The position numbers and the translations under genes were made by a program. The notes under the pieces are model-generated. The model was not told where the DNA came from, did not search any database, and saw nothing but the letters and a program-made list of their open reading frames with translations. This document shows, one piece after another, positions 36,626 to 44,797 of a DNA stretch of 64,000 bases (the stretch's first letter is position 1; each line of letters begins with the position of its first letter). Source of the stretch: Mesorhizobium carmichaelinearum (GTDB taxonomy: Bacteria; Pseudomonadota; Alphaproteobacteria; Rhizobiales; Rhizobiaceae); the NCBI RefSeq assembly GCF_900199455.1, contig NZ_FZQR01000009.1, positions 1 through 64,000 on the forward strand, written 5' to 3'.

Positions 36626-36660
36626 GGTTTCATTTCCTTTTTTGCAGTCGGTTTTGAGCG

Positions 36661-36924
36661 TCACTGAACCGGATTGACCGGTGTCGCTCCTGACAGCTTC
36701 AACGCATTCGCAAGCATCCGTATTCCCTGTGCCTGTTTCTTGTTGGCGGAACCGGCTTCCCTTTCTTTGAAGCGCCCCCTGGCAGCGGTGACCTGTGGCG
36801 GGCCGAAAGGCTCGCCATCCAAGCGTTTGAACGCAACGATACAAGCCGGCCCTCCGAAGGATTCAAGCCGTGGTCTGCAGGGCAGCTCAGCCGGGAAGGC
36901 ACGATCGGCGGCTTTTCCCGGCAT
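36661..36924 (-). CDS. Possible small protein upstream of the acid-shock-like gene
   Basis: An 87-residue frame starting MPGKAADRAFPAELPCRPRL and ending LKLSGATPVNPVQ. AAAGGCG lies ten bases upstream of the ATG at 36924, a weak ribosome-binding site. No family is recognised and it may be a chance frame in this sparse region. Its stop lies 35 bases upstream of the acid-shock-like start, so if real it could be co-transcribed. Confidence 0.3.
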   Translation of the reverse strand: MPGKAADRAFPAELPCRPRLESFGGPACIVAFKRLDGEPFGPPQVTAARGRFKEREAGSANKKQAQGIRMLANALKLSGATPVNPVQ

Positions 36925-37061
36925 CGCGCTTGGCGCCTTTCTGCAACTATTCAGGGCGGGAGGCGCAAATCGTCGACCGGAATAAGACAGTGATACAAAG
37001 TCTTGAACTCCAGCCACCGACGCTTCTTATGAGATCGCGTATTTCGCTGAGAAACACGGGA

Positions 37062-37319
37062 TCAGCCTGAAAGCAGCTGAGTGATCATCCTCACCGTCGA
37101 CGGGCCGTCCAAGAGGATGTGTGATGCCGCCGCCGTCGCGTTTGTAGCAGTGGCTGCAAGGGCCAAGAAATAAGATCCTCCGATCGCAATGGGCGAGGAC
37201 GATTCGACGTCCGGCAGGTCGCCGTGAGCTATGTGCTGCACCTGGTTGAGCATCCCTCGAGATTCTTTCAGAACGTCGTCGCTTGAACCACTTGCCCCAA
37301 CTGCGAAAGATATCCGCAT
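37062..37319 (-). CDS. Possible RebB-like (killing-trait) small protein
   Basis: An 85-residue frame with SSPIAIGGSYFLALAATATN and ATAAASH in the middle. The order P-x-A-x-G-x-x-Y-x-x-A and a following N-A resembles RebB/R-body-type proteins, which are about this size. No good ribosome-binding site precedes the ATG at 37319 and no other reb gene is nearby, so the resemblance may be chance in an Ala-rich frame. Base composition differs from neighbouring genes, as in the rest of this sparse region. Confidence 0.32.
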   Translation of the reverse strand: MRISFAVGASGSSDDVLKESRGMLNQVQHIAHGDLPDVESSSPIAIGGSYFLALAATATNATAAASHILLDGPSTVRMITQLLSG

Positions 37320-37449
37320 TTCAGATAGGTCCGCTGGAACAGGATGCTCCGCAGAACGTTTATCTGCATCAAGTCACAGGCATTAGGCCCTGCCCAGGGC
37401 AAGAGCGGCGAACGGCGAACATGGCCGGGAGCGCTCATTGGAGGCGCAT

Positions 37450-37536
37450 ATGGGTATCACCACGATTCTGGTCATCGTTCTTATTGTTTTGCTGCTAGGC
37501 GGCGGCGGTTTCTACGGCCGCGGGCGCTGGTACTAA
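37450..37536 (+). CDS. 28-residue membrane micro-protein
   Basis: A very short ORF: MGITTILVIVLIVLLLGGGG followed by FYGRGRWY and TAA at 37534-37536. TTGGAGGCGCAT precedes the ATG, a strong ribosome-binding site at good spacing. One transmembrane helix with a Gly-rich turn and aromatic C-terminus; similar in style to DUF3309-type micro-proteins. Function unknown. Confidence 0.55.
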   Translation: MGITTILVIVLIVLLLGGGGFYGRGRWY

Positions 37537-37626
37537 ACTGTGAGGATCGTCGTCGAGTCAATCGGAGCCTCTTGGTCCCGTTTTCCGACACAGTGCCGAG
37601 AAATAGATACCTGGAGGCATGAGCCA

Positions 37627-37728
37627 TTGAATACTCGGCGCAATAGCGTTTCGGAGGCTCGTTGGCTTCTTGCCGTACCCCTTTTGCTTATCATTACGGT
37701 CCTTTTGGCGGGCTTCGTTCTTGCCTGA
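37627..37728 (+). CDS. Possible 33-residue membrane micro-protein
   Basis: From a TTG at 37627 the frame encodes NTRRNSVSEARWLLAVPLLL after the initiator and then a hydrophobic helix ending AGFVLA. GGAGG lies about 11 bases upstream. The frame is open further upstream without an ATG, so the start is uncertain. It follows another micro-protein gene of the same type. Low confidence. Confidence 0.33.
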   Translation: MNTRRNSVSEARWLLAVPLLLIITVLLAGFVLA

Positions 37729-38122
37729 ATCAACCCGTGGACGGCGCTCGTGCTCCATGTTGAACGAGGTCGGATCGGTCAGGCAATCCTCGCGGTCCCA
37801 AACAGAAGACAAAAAACGACGTCCTCGGCTCGATCGTGTGAGCGACACCCACACCATCAAGGCTCCTGTAAGCCAAGCCCTTCCTCGCGCCAAGAACGTC
37901 CGACGTTCGCTCTCAACTCCCGGCGCGTCTCCCGGGGTACATCATCCAGCTGATCAAGCGCCAGTTCTCCAGAATCCCGACGCGCTACGCCAGAAGCGAA
38001 TGGCTAGAACGCGTTGGCGATCCGCTGAAAGATTGGCGAGTGGAGCAGTGTCCTGGCGGGATGCATTTACGTTTGGTGGCGGAGGCCCATGATTTTGCAA
38101 GGCATGGCGCTCGTCATCTCGC
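37729..38122. other. Sparse intergenic region
   Basis: About 390 bases with no supported gene. A frame around 37944-38120 (IIQLIKRQFSRIPTRY and later CPGGMHLRLVAEAHDFA) looks protein-like but has no start and overlaps the 3' end of the DoxX gene; it may be a gene remnant of unknown origin. Confidence 0.35.
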
Positions 38123-38509
38123 TCAGCCCCGGTTGTCGACACTCCAGGCTCCAGGCCCCGCGAAAAACAGGTAGAAGAAGGCAAAGCAGAACAGGATCGC
38201 CGCATCGCCCATATTGTTCGCGGGGAAAAAGCCCTTTTGGGCGTGAACCATGAAATAGGCGATCGCCATCATCCCGCAGAGAACGAACGAGACGGGCCGG
38301 GTTAACAAGCCGACCAGGATCAGCAAGCCGCCGAGCAATTCAAGAATGCCCGTTACAATCATCAGCGTTTCCATGCCGGGCTGTGCCGGCATCGTCGATG
38401 GTGGAAAGTTGAAAAGCTTTTGGCTGCCGTGTTCAAGGAACAGAAGCCCGACAACGATCCTGAGCACTCCCAACGCCTGAGGCGAATATCTGGAAAGACC
38501 TTGGAGCAT
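38123..38509 (-). CDS. DoxX-family inner membrane protein
   Basis: A 128-residue protein with four hydrophobic helices. The segment GVLRIVVGLLFLEHGSQKLF and LELLGGLLILVGLLTRPVSF are characteristic of the DoxX/SURF4-like family. Members are small membrane proteins sometimes linked to redox stress or thiosulfate oxidation; no activity can be assigned. CGGAGTTTCCG precedes the ATG at 38509, which starts before helix 1 (MLQGLSRYSPQALG). It is divergent from a response-regulator fragment. Confidence 0.85.
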   Translation of the reverse strand: MLQGLSRYSPQALGVLRIVVGLLFLEHGSQKLFNFPPSTMPAQPGMETLMIVTGILELLGGLLILVGLLTRPVSFVLCGMMAIAYFMVHAQKGFFPANNMGDAAILFCFAFFYLFFAGPGAWSVDNRG

Positions 38510-38595
38510 CGGAAACTCCGTCGTGCTGATTTCTATCGAGTTTAACCGCGACGCTCCGCGAAGGTTCCGGTGGCATCCAAGAGAACTCGCCAACC

Positions 38596-38772
38596 ATGAG
38601 AGAACCCCTTGTACTCGTGCTTGACGATGAGGTTTTGATCGCCATGGATTTGGAGCTTGCGCTCACAGATGCTGGCTTCATGGTCGCGGTTGGGCGCTGC
38701 CCGACGGTCGCGTCGCCGACGCGCTTTGGCTTTCGTGGGGATGGAGGATCGGTTATGGAATTAGTGCGCTAA
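38596..38772 (+). pseudogene. Truncated response-regulator receiver fragment
   Basis: A 58-residue ORF begins MREPLVLVLDDEVLIAMDLE and continues LALTDAGFMVAVG, which is the first strand and helix of a response regulator, including the acidic pair DDE of the phosphorylation pocket. After about residue 33 the sequence no longer follows the receiver fold and it ends GGSVMELVR and TAA. The phospho-acceptor Asp, the conserved Lys and all of helices 2-5 are missing, so this is a remnant rather than a working regulator. No histidine kinase is nearby. Confidence 0.65.
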
Positions 38773-38822
38773 TTTACGGGCACCAATCGCACAGCAAAGA
38801 AAGGGAGCCCGGGAGGATCACC

Positions 38823-39122
38823 ATGCATCTGTCGAACGAGAGCATCATTGTCATATTGGTAGTCGGCCTTGTTGCCGGATGGTTGGCCGGGAAGATCGTG
38901 CGGGGGGCTGGCTTTGGCCTAATTGGGGACATAGCAATCGGGATCATCGGCGCGTTCATCGGTGACTGGCTACTGCCTCGCTTAGGCATCCATCTTGGGA
39001 GCGGAACGATCAGCTTGATCGTCAACGCCACCGTCGGTGCGATCGTACTTCTCCTCATCATCCGGTTGGTTGCCGGTGGCGGTCGCTTCGGCGGCGGATG
39101 GAAGGGTCGTCGGTGGCGCTAG
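38823..39122 (+). CDS. GlsB/YeaQ/YmgE-family stress membrane protein
   Basis: A 99-residue protein. The family pattern is clear: IIVILVVGLVAGWLAGKIVRG, then GLIGDIAIGIIGAFIGDWLL and a C-terminal helix VGAIVLLLIIRLV followed by a Gly/Arg-rich tail. It belongs to the transglycosylase-associated (YeaQ) family of small inner-membrane proteins induced by stress; the molecular role is not known. The ATG at 38823 follows GGGAGGATCACC. It lies between the response-regulator remnant and mntR. Confidence 0.87.
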   Translation: MHLSNESIIVILVVGLVAGWLAGKIVRGAGFGLIGDIAIGIIGAFIGDWLLPRLGIHLGSGTISLIVNATVGAIVLLLIIRLVAGGGRFGGGWKGRRWR

Positions 39123-39218
39123 CACGGGGTTGCAAACCCATCGTCCCGAACGACGGGCGCAATCGCGTTTTCGCACAACCTCGGTCGAACTCGGTCATCA
39201 GAACGATTGGGTCTGACC

Positions 39219-39671
39219 CTAGCGCGGCGCCGTCATCGCCTTGCGGAACGCTTCCAGCGTCTCGGCGCTGACATGGTGCTCGATGCCCTCGGCATCGATG
39301 CGCGCCGTCTCGGCGCTGACGCCAAGCGAGCGCAGGAAGGCTTCCACCGTCTGATGGCGGATGCGGCTTTCCTTCGCGACCTTGCGGCCGGCCTCGGTCA
39401 GGAACACGCCGCGATAGGGTTTTCTCGAGACCAGCCCATCGGCGCACAGGCGCGTCAGCATCTTGGCCACCGTCGGCTGGGCAACGCCGAGCCGCGCGGC
39501 GATGTCGACCTGGCGCGCCTCGTTGCCGTCTTCGATCAAATCGGCGATCAGCTCGACATAATCCTCGACCAGTGCGCTGCGGCGCGCTTGGCGCTGCTGC
39601 CGGAACCCTTCCGAATGGACATCGGCGTCGGGCAATGGCTCACGCGGGACAGGTCTGTTCTTCAGCGCCAA
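39219..39671 (-). CDS. mntR: Manganese-responsive regulator MntR (DtxR family)
   Basis: A 150-residue regulator. The winged-helix DNA-binding region is EARQVDIAARLGVAQPTVAK (about residues 52-71), and VSRKPYRGVFLTEAGRKVA forms the wing. The dimerisation/metal-binding region follows with ESRIRHQTVEAFL, and EGIEHHVS supplies His ligands. The start is TTG at 39671, with GAGGAG upstream, and no ATG is available nearby. It is divergent from mntH with an ATAGCCTAT palindrome between them, so manganese-dependent repression of mntH is the expected role. Confidence 0.9.
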   Translation of the reverse strand: MALKNRPVPREPLPDADVHSEGFRQQRQARRSALVEDYVELIADLIEDGNEARQVDIAARLGVAQPTVAKMLTRLCADGLVSRKPYRGVFLTEAGRKVAKESRIRHQTVEAFLRSLGVSAETARIDAEGIEHHVSAETLEAFRKAMTAPR

Positions 39672-39831
39672 TGCGCGCTCCTCCTCGGAGTTTGGCCGTC
39701 GGCGCTTTTATAGCACGGGCTCTGATTCTTCAGGCCGTTTATTTGCATTCCCCCACAGGCGCAACCGGCGTTTCCACTTCGCCGCTTCGCAAACCCGCCC
39801 GAACGCCGGTAAAAAGCATAAACAATGAAAT

Positions 39832-39840
39832 ATAGCCTAT
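39832..39840. promoter_or_regulatory. MntR-type operator upstream of mntH
   Basis: ATAGCCTAT is a perfect odd palindrome (ATAG-C-CTAT) inside AATATAGCCTATTGCATAAT, 64 bases before the mntH start. A second half-like CATAGCTTAG lies at 39861. Its position between mntR and mntH fits the manganese-repression site. Confidence 0.65.
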
Positions 39841-39903
39841 TGCATAATGTTGAGCCATGGCATAGCTTAGCGACATCCCCTAGAAGTCGCGGAAAGCCTT
39901 TTC

Positions 39904-41268
39904 ATGTCAGACGCAGAAGCCACAGCCCCTCGATCCACATGGCGGTTCGCCGGACGGGACGAGGACGATCAGCCCAGCCTGCGCGAAGTCAATTCCACCA
40001 TCGCCGTGCCGAGTTCGGGCGCCTGGTTCCGCCGGCTGTTCGCCTTCATGGGGCCGGGCTACATGGTTTCGGTCGGCTATATGGACCCGGGCAACTGGGC
40101 GACCGACCTCGCCGGCGGCGCCCAGTTCGGCTATACGCTGCTGTTCATCATCATGCTGTCCAACCTGATGGCGATCCTTTTGCAGGCGCTCGCCGCGAGG
40201 CTTGGCATCGCCACCGGCCGCGACCTCGCCCAGGCCTGCCGCGCCTATTATCCCCGCCCCGTCAATTTCGTGCTGTGGATCGCCTGCGAACTCGCCATCA
40301 TCGCCTGTGACCTCGCCGAAGTCATCGGCACCGCGATCGCCTTGCAGCTTCTGTTCGGCATTCCGCTGATCGGCGGCGCCATGCTCACGGCACTTGATGC
40401 CTTCCTCGTGCTGCTGTTGATGAACAAGGGCTTCCGCTATCTCGAAGCCTTCGTCATCGCGCTTTTGATCATCATCTTCAGCTGCTTTGCCATCCAGATC
40501 TTCGTCGCCGCCCCGCCGGCCGGCACGATCCTGCACGCCATGTTCGTGCCGTCCTCGGAGATCGTCACCAATCCGGCGATGCTTTACATCGCCATCGGCA
40601 TCATCGGCGCCACGGTCATGCCGCATAATCTCTATTTGCACTCCTCGATCGTGCAGACCCGTGCCTATGAGCGCACCGAAAAGGGCAAGCGCGACGCCAT
40701 CAAATGGGCGACGACGGACTCCACCATCGCCTTGATGCTGGCTTTGTTCGTCAACGCCGCCATCCTGATCGTCTCGGCCGTCGCTTTCCACGACACCGGC
40801 CATCAGGACGTCGCCGAGATCGGCCAGGCCTTCGAGCTCTTGTCGCCGCTGCTCGGCCTCGGCATCGCCTCCATCCTGTTCGCCGTGGCGCTGCTTGCCT
40901 CGGGCCTGAACTCGACGGTGACGGCGACACTTGCCGGCCAGATCGTCATGGAAGGCTTCCTGCGGCTGCGCATCCCCAACTGGGCGCGGCGGCTTCTGAC
41001 GCGTGGCCTCGCCATCATTCCGGTTGTGGTCATCACCGCGCTTTATGGCGAAAAGGGCACCGGCCAGCTGCTGGTGTTCAGCCAGGTCATCCTGTCGATG
41101 CAACTGCCCTTCGCGGTGGTGCCGCTGGTGCAGTTTGTCTCCGACAAGAAGAAGATGGGCAACCTCGCCATTCCGCGTGGCGTCGCCGCCCTCGCCTGGG
41201 TGGTCGCGGCGATCATCCTGGTGCTCAATTTCAAGCTGCTCTACGATACGATGTTCGGGGTCGGCTGA
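39904..41268 (+). CDS. mntH: Nramp-family divalent metal transporter MntH
   Basis: A 454-residue transporter with eleven predicted helices. The two Nramp signatures are present: VGYMDPGNWATDLAGGAQFG (helix 1, with DPGNW) and VMPHNLYLHSSIVQTRAYER (helix 6, with the MPH metal-binding motif). These coordinate Mn(II) and other divalent metals in proton-coupled uptake. It is divergent from mntR, with a palindromic operator between. Length and motifs are normal; it is the main manganese importer candidate of the window. Confidence 0.95.
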   Translation: MSDAEATAPRSTWRFAGRDEDDQPSLREVNSTIAVPSSGAWFRRLFAFMGPGYMVSVGYMDPGNWATDLAGGAQFGYTLLFIIMLSNLMAILLQALAARLGIATGRDLAQACRAYYPRPVNFVLWIACELAIIACDLAEVIGTAIALQLLFGIPLIGGAMLTALDAFLVLLLMNKGFRYLEAFVIALLIIIFSCFAIQIFVAAPPAGTILHAMFVPSSEIVTNPAMLYIAIGIIGATVMPHNLYLHSSIVQTRAYERTEKGKRDAIKWATTDSTIALMLALFVNAAILIVSAVAFHDTGHQDVAEIGQAFELLSPLLGLGIASILFAVALLASGLNSTVTATLAGQIVMEGFLRLRIPNWARRLLTRGLAIIPVVVITALYGEKGTGQLLVFSQVILSMQLPFAVVPLVQFVSDKKKMGNLAIPRGVAALAWVVAAIILVLNFKLLYDTMFGVG

Positions 41269-41322
41269 AGTTCCGCCGGATAGCGCGACAAACCGCCAAA
41301 TCGCGCTATCTTTCCTGGCGTC

Positions 41323-42165
41323 ATGAGCAACATTGAAGACATCAGGAGATTCTACGCGCGGCTGATGGCGGCCAATGCCGGCTCATCGGATCCGCGCCTG
41401 GAAGAGGTGTTCGCCAGCGTGCCGCGCGAAGCCTTTCTCGGCCCGGGACCATGGACGATCGTCGCCAGCGGCGACAAGATCACCACGCCGAGCGCCGACC
41501 CGGCCCATGTCTACCAGAACGTGCTGGTGGCACTCGATGCCGACAAGGGCATCAACAATGGCGAGCCGTTCCTGCACGCCATGTGGATCGGAAAACTGGC
41601 GCCGAGACCCGGCGAGACCGTCACGCATATCGGCGCCGGCACCGGCTATTACTCCGCCGTGCTGGCCAAGCTGGTTTCACCTGGCGGCACGGTCACCGCC
41701 CTCGAACTCGACGACAGACTGGCCGAGCTGGCGCGTAAAAATCTCGAAGCCTATGGCAATGCGACTGTCGTCCACGGCGATGCCGTGACCACCCCTTTGC
41801 CGCCATCCGATATCATCTATGTCAATGCTGGTGTCGTCGCCCCTCCGGCCGGATGGCTGAAGGCGTTGCGCCCCGGCGGCCGCATGATCTTCCCCTGGCG
41901 CCCGGCCGAGCGCGTCCCGCTGGCGGTGCTGGTGACCCGCACCGAGAAGGGTTTTGCCTGCAATCCCTTCATGCGCTCCTGGTTCATCCCGTGCTTCGGT
42001 GCCTCGGTCGCGGATCTTGCGGCAAAGATCCCGACACCGGAGCAGGCCACGCGCAGCCGCTCGATCTGGTTGACGAGCGACAAGGCGCCGGACCGCACCG
42101 CCACGGCCATTTTCGGCGACGTCTGGTTCTCGACGAAAAACGTCCGCGCCAAACCCGGCAGATGA
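41323..42165 (+). CDS. Methyltransferase, protein-L-isoaspartate O-methyltransferase-like
   Basis: A 280-residue SAM-dependent methyltransferase. The glycine-rich SAM motif is VTHIGAGTGYYSAVLAKLVS (about residues 100-120), followed by ALELDDRLAELARKNLE and a later WLKALRPGGRMIFPW. The N-terminal part with PREAFLGPGPW and the overall order match the PCMT family, but the domain is longer than classical Pcm (about 215 residues), so a related methyltransferase is possible. The substrate is uncertain. It starts 54 bases after mntH on the same strand. Confidence 0.78.
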   Translation: MSNIEDIRRFYARLMAANAGSSDPRLEEVFASVPREAFLGPGPWTIVASGDKITTPSADPAHVYQNVLVALDADKGINNGEPFLHAMWIGKLAPRPGETVTHIGAGTGYYSAVLAKLVSPGGTVTALELDDRLAELARKNLEAYGNATVVHGDAVTTPLPPSDIIYVNAGVVAPPAGWLKALRPGGRMIFPWRPAERVPLAVLVTRTEKGFACNPFMRSWFIPCFGASVADLAAKIPTPEQATRSRSIWLTSDKAPDRTATAIFGDVWFSTKNVRAKPGR

Positions 42166-42281
42166 CGCATCGATGCGCCGATTTGTCCAAATTTCGCAGG
42201 CCCTGTCGGGATGGGTGCGGGCCGGCCGTCCTTGGGCCATAGTCCGGCCGCGACGGCGTGGATGGAACAAGGGAGAGCACT

Positions 42282-42932
42282 ATGAGAAAGATCATCGCCG
42301 CCACCTTCGTCAGCCTCGACGGCGTCATGCAGGCACCCGGCGGGCCGGAAGAGGATCCGGTCGGCGGCTTCGAATTTGGCGGCTGGACCTTCCATTACTT
42401 TGACGAGGTGGGCGGCGCGGCGATGGAAGAACTCTTCTCCAAGCCCTTCGCCCTGTTGCTCGGCCGCAGAACCTACGACATCTTCGCCGCGTACTGGCCG
42501 TACCAGAAAGATCCGATCGCCGATGCCTTCAACCCCGCGACCAAATATGTGGCGACGCACCGGCCTGACACACTCTCCTGGCAGAACACGCAATCGCTTG
42601 GATCTGACATCGTCGCGGCGCTGCGCCGCCTAAGCCAAGAAGATGGACCCGACCTGCTCATCCAGGGATCGGCCAATCTGATCCAGACCTTGCTCGCCAA
42701 CGGCCTGATCGACGAGATCCGACTGATGATCTTCCCGCTGTTGCTGGGCAAGGGCAAGCGCCTGTTCGGCGATAGTGCCATGCCGGCCGCCTTCAAGCTT
42801 GCCAAGTCGCAGACGTCGAGCACCGGCGTCATCATCGCGACCTACGAACGCGCCGGTGAAATCGAGGTCGGCTCGTTTGTCACGGGGGAGCCGTCGAACG
42901 CCGAGCTCGAGCGGCGCAGGAATTGGAAGTAG
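42282..42932 (+). CDS. Dihydrofolate reductase-family protein (RibD C-terminal type)
   Basis: A 216-residue protein. MRKIIAATFVSLDGVMQAPG opens the domain, followed by LLLGRRTYDIFAAYWPYQ and a C-terminal VGSFVTGEPS. These are the NADPH- and substrate-binding segments of RibD_C/DHFR-like proteins, common and uncharacterised in soil bacteria. GGGAGAG precedes the ATG at 42282, and the in-frame ATG at 42258 lacks one. A folate or flavin precursor role is only inferred from the fold. Confidence 0.85.
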   Translation: MRKIIAATFVSLDGVMQAPGGPEEDPVGGFEFGGWTFHYFDEVGGAAMEELFSKPFALLLGRRTYDIFAAYWPYQKDPIADAFNPATKYVATHRPDTLSWQNTQSLGSDIVAALRRLSQEDGPDLLIQGSANLIQTLLANGLIDEIRLMIFPLLLGKGKRLFGDSAMPAAFKLAKSQTSSTGVIIATYERAGEIEVGSFVTGEPSNAELERRRNWK

Positions 42933-42949
42933 CGGGACGGCCTTGGCAC

Positions 42950-43215
42950 CTTTCCTCTCCCTCCGGAGAGGGCAATCGCATATGGCAGCGCCCGCCCCAC
43001 TCCGGCCGCTTCGCGGCCGCCTCTCCCCCATGTATCCGGTTCAAACTGTTACCTATCTATCCGGTTCGGACAGCCGAGCCACCTCTCCCCCGATCGACGG
43101 GGTAGAGGAAAGGCGCCAAGCTTTTTTGCCGTCAACGCTCGTCCAGCAAAGCTCCCTTCCTTTCCCTCCGGAGGGGGGAAAGGTGGCGCTGCGAAGCAGC
43201 GACGGATTGGGGGAA
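42950..43215. repeat. RIME-like mosaic element
   Basis: Contains the palindrome CTCTCCCTCCGGAGAG at left (42955-42970) and TTTCCCTCCGGAGGGGGGAAA near 43161-43181, plus CGGCCGCTTCGCGGCCGCC (43005-43023). Between them, TATCCGGTTC occurs twice (43033-43042 and 43058-43067), 25 bases apart. No gene is supported in this stretch between the DHFR-like and SDR genes. Confidence 0.65.
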
Positions 43216-43306
43216 CCACCTGGCAATCAAGCTTCGCGCTGACCAGTCACGCCAGTCACAGAAAATGTGTGAATAGCGTAGCGTCAGAGCGGGGACAGAT
43301 ATGGCC

Positions 43307-44101
43307 TCAAGCCGCGTAGCGCGCCGCCGGCTTGTCGGCGTGCAGGCTGCCATAGAAGGCCTGGCGGGCGCCGAGGAACGTGTCCAGCTTGCCGGCATCG
43401 GCCAGCGCCGGCACGGTGACGGCTTCGCCCCTGGCCAGGCCGACGAGCGCCGCATCGACCATATCGTCGGCGGTCATGATGATCTCCTTCGGAAGCTGGT
43501 CGATATCGCTGCCGGCAAGCTCCCAGAAATCGGTCCGGGTCGCGCCCGGCAACACCACTTGCACCTTGACATTGGTGCCCGCGACCTCGCGGTGCAAAGC
43601 CTCGGTGAAATTGACCACATAGGCCTTGGTGCCGCTGTAGATGCCGCCGAACGAGGTCTCATAGGCGAGCACCGAGGCGATGTTGACGATGGCGCCGTGG
43701 TTGCGCGCCAGAAGCCCCGGCAGCACGGCACGGGTCAAACGGGTCAAGGCGATGACATTGACCTTGATCATGCGCTCGGCCGCGTCGGCGTCGGCCGTCG
43801 CCACCACCTGCTGGCCGCCAAGGCCGGCATTGTTGACGAGCAGCGTTACGCTGTCGTCGGCTGATATCAGCCGCTCGACACGGCGCACATCGTCGTCGTC
43901 GGACAGATCGGCTGTGATGAAGCTGACCTTGCGGCCATAGGCATAGCGCAGCTTCTCGGCCAATTCCTCAAGCCGGTCGGCGCGCCGCGCCACCAGCACC
44001 AGATCATAGCCCTGCCCCGCCAGCCGGTCCGCATAGACCGCGCCGATGCCCGATGAGGCACCGGTGACGACCGCCGTGCCCTTGTTTGTCTGTCCACTCA
44101 T
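43307..44101 (-). CDS. SDR-family oxidoreductase
   Basis: A 264-residue short-chain dehydrogenase. The cofactor motif is VVTGASSGIGAVYADRLAG (about residues 12-30). LLVNNAGLGG is present, catalytic Ser is in VNIASVLAY, and Tyr/Lys are in GIYSGTKAYVV. Substrate unknown. It starts at ATG 44101 with AGGAACAGGAC upstream and is divergent from the MarR regulator, with two copies of a CATAT-centred operator between. The MarR protein therefore likely represses it. Confidence 0.86.
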   Translation of the reverse strand: MSGQTNKGTAVVTGASSGIGAVYADRLAGQGYDLVLVARRADRLEELAEKLRYAYGRKVSFITADLSDDDDVRRVERLISADDSVTLLVNNAGLGGQQVVATADADAAERMIKVNVIALTRLTRAVLPGLLARNHGAIVNIASVLAYETSFGGIYSGTKAYVVNFTEALHREVAGTNVKVQVVLPGATRTDFWELAGSDIDQLPKEIIMTADDMVDAALVGLARGEAVTVPALADAGKLDTFLGARQAFYGSLHADKPAARYAA

Positions 44102-44197
44102 TGTCCTGTTCCTTCTGTTTCGAGCTGTTCGCTTCGACGTGGCCGCCGGCACCGCAGGCATTCGCCTCGGCTCACCGGAAAGCCGCCTGATTGATTT

Positions 44198-44241
44198 AGT
44201 GGCATATACCACTATCAACGAAATAGGCATATGCCACTATC
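44198..44241. promoter_or_regulatory. MarR-type operator pair
   Basis: GGCATATACCACTATC (44201-44216) and GGCATATGCCACTATC (44226-44241) differ by one base and are 25 bp apart. The first also forms AGTGG-N6-CCACT (44198-44213), and the second contains the perfect palindrome GGCATATGCC. They lie between the SDR and MarR starts. Confidence 0.72.
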
Positions 44242-44315
44242 TTGTCAATGAGCGCATCCGGGATTATTTGTCAGGCAGCAGCCGGACATCATGTCTGCGC
44301 CGCCAAGGAATCGCT

Positions 44316-44771
44316 ATGTCGAAAGAGGCCGTGCCCGGACTGTCGCTCTGCAACAACGCCATGCTGCGTCGCGCGACGCGCAAGATTGGCCAGTACTATG
44401 ATGATGTGCTGGCGCCCTCGGGCCTGAAAGCCACGCAGCAGGGCCTGCTCTATCAGATCCACATTGGCAACGAACCGGCGATGGGCGCCATTGCGTCTGC
44501 CCTGATCATGGACCTGTCGGCGCTCGGCCACACTCTGAAGCCGCTGATCCGCGACGGCTATGTCGAGACCTTCGCCGATCCGGATGATCGCCGCATCAAG
44601 CGGGTGCGGCTGACGCCTCGAGGATTGGTCAAGCTCGATGAGGCGATGAAGCTGTGGCAGGTCGCCCAGCAGCGTTTCGAGGACGTGGTCGGCAAGGAGA
44701 AGGCGGCGAGGTTGCGCGCGGCGCTGGATGATATTTCCGCACTGGATTTTGATCTGCCGCCGGCCAACTGA
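44316..44771 (+). CDS. MarR-family transcriptional regulator
   Basis: A 151-residue regulator with a winged helix-turn-helix: GAIASALIMDLSALGHTLKP (recognition region) and YVETFADPDDRRIKRVRLTP (the wing, with the DxxDRR-type motif). The rest is helical and dimeric by family precedent. The inducer is unknown. The ATG at 44316 starts MSKEAVPGLSLC. It is divergent from the SDR gene, with an operator pair in the 214-base gap, and probably represses both. Confidence 0.87.
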   Translation: MSKEAVPGLSLCNNAMLRRATRKIGQYYDDVLAPSGLKATQQGLLYQIHIGNEPAMGAIASALIMDLSALGHTLKPLIRDGYVETFADPDDRRIKRVRLTPRGLVKLDEAMKLWQVAQQRFEDVVGKEKAARLRAALDDISALDFDLPPAN

Positions 44772-44797
44772 GCTGGCCGGCGGGTTCGAGACTGGTC

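Noticed and set aside
44785..44797. GGTTCGAGAC-like sequence resembling a tRNA T-loop
   Set aside because: No matching acceptor, D or anticodon stems surround it; no tRNA could be assembled anywhere in the window.
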